Assembly: GCF_002575655.3 (NCBI RefSeq)
Contig: NC_053037.3
Location: forward strand, 147,633,207-147,697,206
Length of the DNA stretch: 64,000 nt
Direction of reading: 5' to 3'
Origin: Aegilops tauschii subsp. strangulata
Taxonomy: Eukaryota; Streptophyta; Magnoliopsida; Poales; Poaceae
The position numbers and the translations under genes are program-made. Below, piece after piece: positions 25,901 through 36,662 of this stretch. The notes under the pieces were generated by a model. That model saw only the letters and a program-made list of their open reading frames with translations, made no database searches and was not told where the DNA came from. Position 1 is the first letter of the stretch, and each line of letters opens with the position of its first letter.

Positions 25901-26688
25901 GGGGAAGGCGTGGTGTAGTCGGAACCGACGGCGAACGGCGGCGGGGATCCGACGAGGAAGAAGATGGCGCTGGGTCGATGCAGGGTTCCCGGGGCTCGGG
26001 CCCGTGGTCGAGGAGGACGGGCTTGACGCGGCGGAGCTCGTGGACACGTCGGGGAGGAGAACGGGGCTCGGTGGCCGCGGCTATGGCGCAGCCATGGCGA
26101 CGGCGGCGCTCGGTTGCGGTGGGGAACAAGGTGAAGCTGAGGGGGAAAGGCGCAGGGGCCGAGAGGGAGAGCGGGTGAGTGGAGGGGAGGGCTCGAGGCG
26201 TCGAGGGGATGTCGCCCTTATCCCCTCTCCGACGGGGACGGCGACAGGGTTCGGTGGCGACCGGCGAGCGCGGTCGCTGGGTCGGGGGAACAGGGAGGAG
26301 GGAGGCGACCGGGGGAAAGGTGGGCTGCTGGGTTGGGCCGCCCAGATGAGCCGGCCAGCTGGGCCATCTGGCCAAGTGAGAGGGGGGGTTAGGTCCAGGA
26401 AGGGGTTTGCTCTTTTTTTTCTTTTTTTTTCTTTTATCTCTTTTCTGTTTTATTTCATTTTAATGCATTTAGGCATTTTCTAAAAATATGTTTTCTCCAC
26501 AATAATTATTAGTGCAATATTTGGCACCCACCGAACATTTTTGTTTAAATTTTTGAAAACTTTTATTATTGACATTAATTTGAATTTAAATTTTGAAACG
26601 GTATCATCGCGAGGTTAACAACAGTAACATGTGGTGACGTGGCATCATTAGCGTGGGATTACTGTAGCTTAATTATCCGGGCGTCACA
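22949..26688 (-). repeat. LTR of the LARD-like element (5' LTR in its orientation)
   Basis: It has the same length (3740 bp) and tips as the copy at 15014-18753. Examples of differences: an extra TTT near 24875, and a 5-bp deletion near 26601. The GC-rich part holds an open frame of 181 codons (26375-25830, minus) that is only partly open in the other LTR. Confidence 0.88.
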
Positions 26689-27099
26689 CCGACATACAAG
26701 AAAGCTCATCTGTGGTAAGTGAACAGTTGCACGATAAAGAGAAAAACCGAAGGAGTACAAATCGAAATAACCTGATGAGGCTGCGGCGTCGGTATAGCAG
26801 GGCTGGTGGAGTTGAATATGGCGTCTGTGGAGCGGGTCCGGTGCAGTGGACGAAGGCTTCGGCGGGCGCATTGTACAGTGCTTTCGGTGAGGCAGATCTG
26901 TTGCGGCAGACGAGGGCTTGTATGAAGGGCCAGCGAAGGGGTGGACGAGGGAGTCAGTGAAGGGCCTACACTGTGGTGGATGAGGGCGCCGGTTAAGCAG
27001 ATCCGGTGCGGTGGACCATGATGGCGGTCAAGGAGATCTGGAGCGGTGGACAAGCCAGTCGCTGAAGCGGCTCCGGTGAAGTGGTGAGTTGGCACTTGG

Positions 27100-28582
27100 G
27101 GGTTCCAAGGTGCGGAAGGTAGATCCGGCGGGGTGTAAGGTCCACCGCTGCGGCGGAGGACTAGATTCGGCGGCTTGCCGTGGTTGGGGGGTCGGGGAGG
27201 GGAAGGGGAGGGGCTCTGGGGAAGAATGTTGGGGGCAAAGAGGGGAAAACAATGGAGTTACCAAAGCAGCCCTTTTCCGTTCATGTGGCAGGGGTAAAAC
27301 AGGAATATCGCAGGGCTAAACTTTCGGGCGCGTGATATTTCGATGTGAGCGGGAAGTTTGAAAGCTTTTGGTGCCTAAAATTATAAGTGTTCTGCTCTTG
27401 TACGGCCGACTATGATATCATGGCCTACAATTTGTTTGTTTTGCACGCAAAAAAAAGTGCAAGTTTTGAAAATCAATGTCTCCAACTCGAAACTTAGATT
27501 GTCCATTCAATTCAAATATGGATCATTGAGCTCCTACAAGCAAATACCATCATACGGTCCAATTCAAATGAAATTCCGAATGTGTTTATCCTAAATATGA
27601 TGACAAAAGCAAAAATGTGTATGTGTATGAATAAAGTGGATGATTATAAAGTTTGAACATGCCCGGATGTGTATATCTCTAGGTTTGGTATATGAATTTG
27701 AAATCACGAAATCCTGGCTTAAAAAATGTACCTCCGTTTAAGGGAATTACAAAAGCTAATGATGGAGTCGAATTCCAAAATTCCAATCTTAGGTTTGTAA
27801 TTCTGGTACATCAAGGTATATCACGCATGTTCAAAAGTATCGTTATCTCATAGTCCAAACTGTGAAACAAATTGATCAACCATGGGTGCACAATATCTCA
27901 ATTACGCTAAAGTCCCTCAAATATAGACACCTCACTCTTTATCTGAAGCCAACCCCCCCCCCCCCTCGTCCCCCCCCCCACACACACACATAGAGAAGTC
28001 GTTCTCTCCCCCAAACACCAACGCACGAGCACATTAACACCCCTCTCTCTTCTAAAGTCCGGACCCCAATATAGGTCTCTATCACTTTGTCTCTCGGGCA
28101 TGCACACATCTCTTCCCCCACTCTCTAGGTCTCCAGCTATCTCTCTTTCCCAAGCACACGCACTATGTACAATGTATATTTCCCATACACACAAAACGTT
28201 GCCCCCAAACATCTATCTCCCTGGTTATGTGGTTCTCGCACACTCACCTCACACACCACCCCCACTGCAAACAAGCACACTTTGTCTCCTTGTGCACCAC
28301 TCTCCTCTTTCTATCTCTCCCACATGCGGACCCGCCCCAGCTCCTTCCCTATATACATATATGTCGTGACTCTTTCCATAGCTCCCTAATGTATCATCGT
28401 TCTCGATTTCGCACATTGTTCTCTACACCATCTATTCTAGATCTCTCATGAAGTCCCTATCACACACACGATGACTTGCTTCCTTTGCGTCTCCGTACAT
28501 AGGCCAATTTCGAACAACATCAACATTGTCTCCCTATCTATACGCCATTTATGGACACAAACGACCCCTCTCGCCCCCTCTC

Positions 28583-28637
<55 letters not shown>

Positions 28638-30397
28638 CTCTCGCTCTCACACCCCTCTCCCACACACACACTCGATGTCTCTTCCAAATAGTCTGCTCCC
28701 CCCGCCCGCACCCATGCTATCCCGCTACTACACATGTCACACCATTCCCACTTCCCTTATACTAGGTTTACATCATTAGTGGTCTCTCTACTCCACATAC
28801 ACACACTCCCTCTCACACACAAACACGTGCACAAACACACACAGACATGCACAAACACCCATTTATCTGGATCCTCATCTCTCCCCATGTCCGCATGTGT
28901 ATCTCACACACTCACTCTCTAATTATGTATATGTGTCTCCACGTTACACAACACAAAGCCCCATGTACATGTCTCTCTCTATCCTCCACACACATGGACA
29001 CAAAGAATCTGTTATCATTGCCTCAGTCTCTAACATATCACACACGCACACCGTCTCTCTCTCGCAAACACGCTCAACAAGGGTTTCCCCGTGAATAACT
29101 TACCGTCTATTCATCAACAGTCGTGGCAGTACGGCGAACACGAGACGTGAAAAAGAATAAATCTACACGTGCTTAGACCACCTAGTATAACTACTAGGAC
29201 AAGAGCAAGCCGAAAACGCGCCGCCGTCACCCCCTCCTTATCGGCGACGGAAAAACCTTTGTTTTACACAGTCGAGAAGCCATTGTGCTAAGGCCCCACA
29301 TGCCGAGGCATTGAATAGAATGTAGATGCTAGTTTACGGAAGCAAGTATCGATAATACGTTTGTATCTCCATACTTATATTTCTTCTCTTATAAAAAACC
29401 GAGTTGGTGATGATGGTACGTGTGCCATCTTGCAATATAGACCGTCCGATCTATATCTGACGTATGGAAATTAAACTAAAAGATACCCGCACCCCTCTCC
29501 ACATTTGCAGACAAGGCCTTCCCTCGTTCATCCTTATCTCCGACACCTCATTGTTGAGCAATTAAGAAGGAAGCCTCTGGAACAAACTGGCCTGGTGGCC
29601 GCTGCCGGCGTCGTCAATCCTCATGCCTCCGCTCAGTACGACCACCAATCACCACCACACCCCACTTCTCTTCACCTTATCTCATATTTCTCGAGATATC
29701 ATTAGTTTTTACACATGGGATTACTCCCGCAAGGGTCAATCACAACAAGTGTTTTATAAAAAATGCATCTTGATGTTCCGTGCAATGCACGGATCTTGTT
29801 AGTACTCCTACAGAAGACTAGGTTATTGATGATGGTGTGTCTGCCATCCGTCGTTTCTGACCATTAGATCTACATCTAACGACTGTGAGGTAAGTTGTTG
29901 CCTTTTCTCACCAACATCCCACTTGTCTACCAATTTGTAGAAAAACCCATAATTAGTATCTTAAAACCAACCACATCCCTCCCTGACCTCACCAAAACAG
30001 CCCAAGGAATATATTCTAATTGAAACATATTATATCTCTAGTTTGTCTAAAAAAACATAATATATCTCTAGTGATATATGTATATCAAAATTAGAGTGTT
30101 TTGTATCAAGTTTGTGAATAAGTATTATTCTAATTATGATTCATTGCAACGCACATGAACATTGCTAGTATTTCCAACCATGCATTTTTTTTCCTAGTAT
30201 TCCATAGTTTCGAGTTTTCCATCAAGATATTAGTCACTCATGGTTGATATTTACTTTCAATCATGTACACATATTCACTATGTAACTAGCCTTGCTTATT
30301 GGCTTCCAAAGCTTAACTTTCACTCCTACTTACAATATGTAGAGTATTTAACAAAAAACTACCACTTTCAACCAGCCCTAGGAAGAATCTATTGTAT
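27100..30397. other. Non-genic part of the CACTA interior with pyrimidine-rich DNA
   Basis: 27100-27330 is GC-rich and would be the promoter/leader side of gene A. 27944-29090 is strongly pyrimidine-biased with C runs, CA runs and a (CT)n tract at about 28585-28634; frames of 60-100 codons here are low-complexity artefacts. 29380-29480 and 29810-29890 share a diverged segment (GATGATGGT..TGCCATC). Palindromic CCGTGCAATGCACGG at 29775-29789 and GCAACGCACATGAACATTGCTAG near 30146-30168 look like ends of small DNA elements. No gene is visible. Confidence 0.55.
28585..28634. repeat. (CT)n microsatellite
   Basis: About 50 bp of almost pure CT dinucleotides lie inside a larger pyrimidine-rich region; it is followed by CTCGCTCT variants and CA-rich DNA. 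Confidence 0.9.
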
Positions 30398-30460
30398 AAA
30401 AAATAGCAAAAACATACCCAAAATTTCTTAATCCACGCCAAAAACTACTACTACCTAGTA
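30398..30460 (+). repeat. Direct repeat, copy 1
   Basis: The sequence from AAAAAATAGCAAAAACATAC to CCTAGTA recurs at 32466-32523. The only difference is one extra ACT triplet here. Copy spacing is about 2.07 kb. Confidence 0.85.
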
Positions 30461-32465
30461 CTCCTACCGATTAGGTTCGTTTAAACCCATTTATGACAGG
30501 GTTGGCCCACACGTCCGTGCTGACGAGGCAGCTTAAACCAACACATTTTGTTTGACCGTTGACACGAGGGACCCACATCTGACCTTCTATCCTGTTATTC
30601 CCCCTCAAATCATTGTTTTTCCAGAACATTACTTCAAACAGTACTGATGCGTGTTCGTCGGTGGCGCCGGTGATGAGCGAGTTGGCCGCCGCTCCGCCGG
30701 ACGGGTCGGACGCTGCGCTCGCCTCCGCATGGGTTGGCAGGCTGGCCCGAGCATGACTCATGAGCGAGCAAGCCGCCGCGCTGGCCTTTGCTCGAGCCAG
30801 ATGGCTGGTCTTAGCGCGGCGCGCACGAGCAAGCCGCCGCGCTGCCGTGCCAATCTAGCTAGCAAACCTTGCAGACAAGCAGGTGGACGGAGCTATCTTG
30901 GCTAGCTAGCGACCGCGAGCGCCGGACGGAGCTGGCATCCGGGCTGCCGCAACATGGACTCTGCACCGCCGGCGATTTTGACCTCGCCTTCTGCCGAAGG
31001 CGGTAGCGGCGTCCCATGGCCTAGGATGACTAGGTGGATAGGCCGGAGGTAGGAGGTCACTCGGGGATTTTTGTGCAGACTGACATGTAGGTCCCATAAG
31101 TCATAACGCCCGGTCGAATAGAAGGCGTTGACTTAATGGGCGACATGGGCCCCGTCAGAGGTTAGAGTTAGATTCTAACCCTAAACTAACTCTAACCAAA
31201 GTGGTGTTTGGATGGCAAGGTTAGATTGACAACAAACGTATCCAAACAGGGCCATGGGTTGAAACGTGCCTATAATGGCACTTTGTAGAGTAGTCGTTTG
31301 TTGGTAGGGCTGGTTGGTAAGAGCATGTACAATGGTTGATAAGGTAGTCTTATCTTAAGTCTGCCACGTATGCAAGTGGTAGTAGTTTCTTGGCATTTTA
31401 GTGGTTTCTTGCATTATTAGGGGTTTCTTGTAAGCAACAATGTACGTACTACTAGCGACAAAAGTCGATTCTAGGTTGCGTTGTACTCCAACGAGTACTA
31501 CTAGTGGTCGCGGGAGTGTATACCTCGTTTTGTGGGTTCGATCCCGGCCGAATGCACGGTGGCCTTTTTTTAAATAGTTACTTTGCTGCGAGCCAATATT
31601 TTACACGGGTAGTTTGAGTTTTGAAGTCAAACGGACGTGCGGCACCACAATCTGGGTGCACTGGATAGCCTAGCCATGTGAACGGGTTTTCCTTCCCAGC
31701 ATCCCTTGGCTTGCGTGCTCGCCCTAGCCGCACCTCGCTTGCAGCTTCCTCATCAGCTAGTAGCATATTTAAACTAGCGCCTCCCAATTAAGCCCGAGGA
31801 GCCGGAAAAGCCTGGTCGGGCATTGGGAACTGTGCAATATGGCTCTATACGTAAAGTGCTATACTACTACTCTGTAGCTTGTGGCGTTGCACGCATGGAC
31901 TTCACTCCATTATCGGCTCTACTATAAAAGAAATCCCTCTTGACGTGTGTTTTTGAAACGGATGCAAAAGCTTTGCTTCATCTCATTCATAAAGAAGGAA
32001 CTACTAACAAAGTTCGACGAGATCCATTACACCTCCACAAATGGAAGCAAAAAGCCTAGTCTCGCTGTATCAAATAACTCAAATGTTCTACCCCCGCAGT
32101 AACCGTCGCTGATAAACAGGTTGCTAGTGTGTGCGTGAGAGGAGCGGCTGAGTAGGCCAGCTACATGAGAGGAGCGGCTGAATAGAGCACCGAGAGTACC
32201 CACTAGGCCACTACGCAGGTGTACTTTCCCTGCATTGATAGTACAGCGATGGTTCTAGAGAACAGTAGTACCCTCCACTTCCAACTGTAGCTCCTTGGCC
32301 CTGAGATTCAAGAGTTCAAAACTGGTGCACTATACTAGACTAGACTAGAAGTATAGTACATCCCACTACTAGTTGAGAAAAAGTAGTACTAGTACTGCTA
32401 TAGTACGAGTACGTACTCCTCCGTCACATAATGTAAGACGTTTTTTGACACTAGTTGGCGTGTAC
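30461..32465. other. DNA between the 60-bp direct repeats, no supported gene
   Basis: 30640-31080 is GC-rich with open frames on both strands that look spurious. 31160-31197 is a perfect 12-bp inverted repeat (GGTTAGAGTTAG...CTAACTCTAACC) with a CCCTAAA motif in the loop. 31502-31567 has tRNA-like boxes and a T run. About 31950-32040 resembles, on the minus strand, the 3' tail of plant LINE-type elements (weak). 32409-32460 carries a Stowaway-like CTCCGTCACATAATGTAAGAC fragment. Confidence 0.5.
31502..31567 (+). repeat. Possible SINE or tRNA-derived fragment
   Basis: TAGTGGTCGCGGG (31502-31514) is A-box-like. GGTTCGATCCC (31535-31545) is a perfect pol III B-box core. A run of T follows at about 31564. 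The spacing of about 20 bp is short for a tRNA and no cloverleaf is evident, so it is not called a tRNA gene. Confidence 0.3.
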
Positions 32466-32523
32466 AAAAAATAGCAAAAACATACCCAAAATTTCTTAAT
32501 CCACGCCAAAAACTACTACCTAG
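32466..32523 (+). repeat. Direct repeat, copy 2
   Basis: It matches 30398-30460 apart from a 3-bp deletion. It lies about 210 bp upstream of the F-box gene start. Confidence 0.85.
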
Positions 32524-32735
32524 TGCCAAAAATTTCTTACTAGTGCTATTATTTACAGTATAATGCAATCCCATAACGTTCCATAATGCTAGTGCTAGTA
32601 GTAAATAATAGCCTCACCCCTTCTCTAAGGAACGATCTATAGTTGGAAGGGACGAGGCCCTGCGGTTACTACGCTCTTATCTCCTCCTCGCCAGTTCCCC
32701 TCCCCCCGAAGAGAAGGCAGTTCGTCGCTGCTCCC

Positions 32736-34520
32736 ATGGATTCGCCAGGTGGTTCTCCTCCTCGTCGGGGCTGGGAGACCTTGGACGACGATCCTCTGGG
32801 AGAAATTGCACGCCGCTCCGATGTCCTCACCGCCGCAAGACTCGGTGCTTCCTGCACCAACTTTTTCAAGACGGTGCTTAAACAGGCTTGGGAAAAGGCC
32901 ATGCTTGTTGGTCTTCCATGCGTCCTCGGGGAGAAGGTTCTTCTATGGGACAATCCTTCGAACAGTCCACCGCTCCCTCGCCATGGTTGCACGTTGACTC
33001 CGCTAGAGTTGACGACGTTGAGAGGTAGTCGGATTTTGTCCAATGAGCAGGTCAGTAATGGAGTTTGATCATGTAGTACTTAGTTATTCCATTTCCATCC
33101 TGTAATTTCTCCGCTGCCCATCGTCTTATATATAGGTCTGGGTCGGTGCCAACGAAGATTGGCTTGCATACCTACGGCCGGATACCACCATCATTTTGCA
33201 CAACATCCACAGCAGTGCGGCCGTTCCGGTAGACCCCTTCTCCACCATTGGGATCCGCCTTCCGGACTGGCTGGGCTTGAATACGTATGATGATGCCTAC
33301 ATGAGATTGAAGAAGATAGCAATTGCGGACCCGCCGACAAAGCGACGCGGCTACGACTATTACTATCTCATCGCGGTGTTCGACATAAGGATTGCCATCA
33401 ATGTAAGAGGCAGTAACGGCAGAGGCTGGCGCATGTTGGCGGCGGCAGATTTGTACCCCTACACGTTCGAAGTCGCCGTGCGCCATCTAGGCCGCATCTT
33501 CGCGGTGACAAGCCAGGGGACTTGTTTCATCTGGTTGCCATCCTACGGTACGGGAGATTACAAACGGAACGCACAAACCATCATTTGCATCCCTAACGGT
33601 ACTCCATTATTTTGCAGGGACCAGTCATCCCCCGATCAAAATAAGATCGCCGATCCTGGATGTGCATTTGCATCCGCGATTCGGTCTAACCTGGAACCTT
33701 GTAGCTGACTTTGGCATATTGGGATCAACTATCTTAGCAGTCGTTACCCATGGTACCACTGATGTGCAACATGGTCACACAATCTACCACGATCGGACCG
33801 TCACCATCTACCCAGGTATTCCATTTTTTAACCCTCTCGCCTTCTCTTTCATTGTTGTACTAGTAGTACTTACTAGTACTAGTAGGAGTACTTTTTACCT
33901 TGGAGGACACGTATAGCTAGCTAGGCCCTTGAAGACTTGAAACCACTAGCTGCCACCATCTTTGTTTTTCCATGTCTTACTATCTCATCCATGTAGCCAA
34001 GAGTGGCTATATATAATAAGCCGGTTATTTTACTTCCTCTATACCGGAGTAATATTATTTGCTGCACAGTATTACTGACCACCATATTTGAGCACAACAT
34101 TATTATGCATGGACCTTGACTATGTACGTCACCATGTGTCCAGATCTGAGATGCCGCGTGTACCAGATGAATGGCGCCGAGTTCGACCCCCGTGATGCTA
34201 CGTGGGTGCCGAGGAACACTCTTGGAGAGTACTCGCTTTTCATTGGGGACAGCTACCCCATTGTGAAGCGGATGCCACCTTCCGTGCACGACACGGAAGG
34301 CCTGCCGTTCATGAAGCATGGTTGTGTCTTCAGTGCGCACCGCCGGATGAACGACATGCTGGGACACGCTATCCCTGATTTATGCCGCTTCAGCTTGGAT
34401 GAGTCTCAATCGTGTGGAACCAGACTAGAAAGTTGCGATAATGATTCCCGTTGCCCACCGCTATGGATCGTGCCATCCATGAAGAACACCTGGGACTGGA
34501 ACCTGGAGGAGGACATGTAG
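32736..34520 (+). CDS. F-box/DUF295 protein gene, apparently intact, inside the CACTA
   Basis: A four-exon model joins without breaking the frame: 32736-33050, 33136-33547, 33618-33815, 34144-34520 (introns of 85, 70 and 328 bp, all GT-AG, phases 0, 1, 1). It gives 433 residues. The ATG at 32736 is the first in frame and has G at +4. Residues about 12-50 form a degenerate F-box (GWETLDDDPLGEIARRSDVL). The rest matches the DUF295 beta-propeller-like region of cereal F-box proteins: GANEDWLAYLRPD after the first intron, and TWVPRNTLGEYSLFIGDSY at about 328-345, the family's LG..SLF(L/I)G signature. F-box proteins usually give substrate specificity to SCF ubiquitin ligases; the target is unknown. 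A paralogue lies at 36663. Retained introns show capture as DNA, not via mRNA. Expression cannot be judged from sequence. Confidence 0.8.
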
Positions 34521-35443
34521 CCCATCTATAACGTGTAAGTGGAGTACGGTAATTGTGAACGGTAGCGCTGTGAATATATGTAGACTAGTCATGCACAAAT
34601 TTATCACATGAATTGGAGATGAACTTGTGTGGCATACTGGCATTTGTCCTTTAGAATTTATTACTAGTAAATGTGTTATGTGTACGTGCAACTTGTGGGG
34701 TTGTTGCCCGGGGCGTCCAACACGCTCTTTGCGAAAAAGAAAAGGTGGCACAGCTTTGGATATACGTGATGTGGTGGCATCATACAGTAGCATCGTTCGC
34801 TATAGTTGTAGTACACTCCTACTAGGACGACAACTCCTATAAAACCTTGCGCTTGGCTCTTTGCCTCTTCGGGAGGTTCAACAGTTCGTACTCGTGTGAA
34901 CCTTGCACTTGGCTCTTCGCCTCTTCGGAAGGTCCAACAATGATGATACTACAGTACAATATGCTTCTGGCAATCTGACACCGATTGAACTGTTGCACGT
35001 CCACCGCGAGGGCGAGGGCGAGGGAGAGGCGTAGTAAGCAAGCTTCCCCTCGTTCGGCGAGTTAACGGGACACATCAAAGCAGTACAAGTATTACTAGTC
35101 CATACTGCGTCCTTTCCGGTTAATATGGCTTAATTTGAAACAAGAAAAATACACTGGCGGTCAACGTATGTAACAATACGCTCTTTACAGTCACTATATA
35201 TAGTTTTGCGGTGATTATACGATCACTAGCTCATCGTAGAGCATCCTATTGCACCCTACTGACCGGCCACATAGTCGACGTGGCACTTTGTTGACTGGTT
35301 AAATTGTCACCTGGTTTCTGGGTCCCACCTGTCAGTTGGCAAAGCAAAGAAATCAGTTAAACAAAACTTTACGCAGGCACGACAGGAGTCCAACCCTTGC
35401 GCGCGAACCACCCTGGTTGTGTATGTGAGTGCATGCACGTGTA
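34521..35443. other. 3' flank of the F-box gene
   Basis: No further gene is visible. A 38-bp motif (CCTTGCGCTTGGCTCTTTGC type) occurs twice, at about 34845 and 34901. 35270-35340 holds a GGTCCCACCTGTCAGTTGGC-type segment seen widely in grass DNA elements. Confidence 0.5.
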
Positions 35444-35745
35444 CTCCCTCGGTCTTCCAACAAAGAATGTACATCGGCTAAAAAAAGAGTGTAGTACATG
35501 ATGTACATCTACACTTCCAATGCATTTAGCCTTTAATCTAAATCGATATTGATTGACTAATGCACCAACTTGTGCTCTAGGTATAGGCTACATGTCTATC
35601 CTTAATTACAGCATGCAACGACCTTCATTTAATCTTCTTCTCTCAATGGTCGCATGCACACATAAGTCTGCTACTTTTGGGCGTTAATTATGCCCTGGTC
35701 AATGTGTAAACTTCTAAATGTACAGTATTTCACGGACGTAGGGAG
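35444..35745. mobile_element. Stowaway-like MITE
   Basis: The 302-bp segment has TA on both sides (35442-35443, 35746-35747). Ends are imperfect inverted repeats: CTCCCTCGGTCTTCC on the left, and CTCCCTACGTCCGTG when the right end is read inverted, both followed by a TGTACAT match. TA target and CTCCCTCCGT-type ends define plant Mariner/Stowaway MITEs. Divergence of the arms suggests an old copy. Confidence 0.65.
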
Positions 35746-35846
35746 TAGGTTGAGCACTTGAGAGTGAGCGTGTGTGTTGCATCGTGTGCTGTGTGCCGCA
35801 TGGGTGCGTGAGTGTTGCGTGCGTCCATGTGTACGTGTGAGTGTTG

Positions 35847-35878
35847 CATGTTGCATGCATGCATGCATGCATGCATGG
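35847..35878. repeat. (ATGC)n microsatellite
   Basis: About eight ATGC units run between GTTGCATGTTGC and GGGGCTTAC. Confidence 0.85.
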
Positions 35879-35940
35879 GGCTTACTCCCTCCTATTGACA
35901 TGTTCATATTTCAAGCTTCCTCTGTTCCCTCCATATGGTG

Positions 35941-36055
35941 ATACTCCCTCTGTTCCCAAATACGGAGTAAAAGCCTCCCTCTGTTCCCAAATACAGAGTA
36001 TTTGTGTTTCTACAGATTTCAACAAGTGACTAGGTACGGAGCAAAATGAGTGAAG
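35941..36055 (+). mobile_element. Stowaway MITE fragment, right end missing
   Basis: ACTCCCTCTGTTCCCAAATA is repeated at about 35942 and 35975, followed by TTTCTACAGATTTCAACAAG and TACGGAGCAAAATGAGTGAA, the left half of a well-known Triticeae Stowaway type. No matching right terminal repeat follows, so the copy is truncated. Confidence 0.65.
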
Positions 36056-36555
36056 TGAGCGTAGAGGCATAGGGATACTGTAGAAAGGAAGTCTTCGCGA
36101 TCCATTATTCCCCATCTCGGTCAGAGAGAACTATTCAACTAATCTTCGCAGTGAAGTGACAATACACGCTGCGGCAGATGGGACACGTAATTAATAAGCT
36201 GAACCAGCGTGTTGGTGTTACTAAATCAGCCTTACCCAGTACTGCCATCATGTTTGCCAGTAGAGCATGCTTCCGCAAATACGCCTACGCACCTCTGTCC
36301 TCCATTAACTGACATATGGGCCCTCTTGTGGTAGACCCACATGTCATTGGTGTAACTATTTACACTGTGAAGGACGGTATATCCGGGTAGTAGTACTAGT
36401 AGAATTGAGATTTAATGCACTTTCTTTCATGTCTTCCACTCTTCTTCCTCCTCTCTTCTTCTTCCTGCTCTCTTCCCCATCGTCGGCCGCACACCATTTA
36501 CCCCCGCTCACTGCCCGCCCGCCCGCGCCATCTTCCTTGGTAGCTCGCGCGTACC

Positions 36556-36575
36556 ATACCCCCCCCCCCCCCCCG
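36556..36575. repeat. Poly-C tract upstream of the second F-box gene
   Basis: A run of about 18 C lies about 90 bp before the ATG at 36663, in C-rich leader DNA. Its exact length is prone to sequencing error. Confidence 0.8.
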
Positions 36576-36662
36576 CTCACTGCTCGCCCACACGAGGAGA
36601 AGCTTCTTCGCTCGCCCGCCCGAATCCACTTCCCCGCTGGATCGCAGGCACCGAAAACCCCA

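Larger units (their letters stand above)
15014..26688 (-). mobile_element. LARD-like gypsy retroelement nested in the CACTA
   Basis: Two 3740-bp LTRs (15014-18753, 22949-26688) flank a 4195-bp centre. A perfect 5-bp TSD CCGAC lies at 15009-15013 and 26689-26693. The primer-binding site TGGTATCAGAGC reads on the minus strand at 22945-22934, next to the right LTR, and the PPT reads on the minus strand at 18765-18754, so the element is minus-oriented. The centre has no gag, protease, RT or integrase motif and no ORF above about 110 residues, which fits a large retrotransposon derivative moved in trans. By eye the LTRs differ at about 60 positions plus a few indels (about 1.6 percent), so the insertion is young. 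LTR type resembles Triticeae Egug-like families (tentative). Confidence 0.88.
13126..27095 (-). pseudogene. Decayed coiled-coil gene A, split by a LARD-like retroelement
   Basis: On the minus strand a candidate first exon begins at an ATG at 27095 and holds diverged repeats rich in Pro, Ser and His. The gene is interrupted at 26689/15013 by the element at 15014-26688. It resumes with an exon ending at 14873 (donor GAATCAG/GTACT), then an exon ending at 14109 (donor ACG/GTAAGC), then a last exon 13446-13126 (acceptor CCTTTCAG). The last two join in phase 0. The last exon encodes about 106 residues with a coiled coil (EALLEAERDGVAAMNEVI) ending at a TAG at 13128-13126. At least one in-frame stop lies in the exon ending at 14109. 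Layout and coiled-coil end resemble gene B. No known family is recognised. Confidence 0.45.

Noticed and set aside
25830..26375. A 181-codon minus-strand frame in the right LTR of the LARD-like element
   Set aside because: It sits in GC-rich DNA open on both strands, and the other LTR (17889-18260) keeps only 123 codons of it, so it is not conserved.
28100..29098. Ser/Leu/His-rich frames in the pyrimidine-rich region
   Set aside because: They translate CT and CA microsatellite-like DNA, overlap in all three frames and lack any conserved motif.
31502..31567. A tRNA gene
   Set aside because: The B-box core is perfect, but the A box to B box distance is too short and no acceptor stem pairs.
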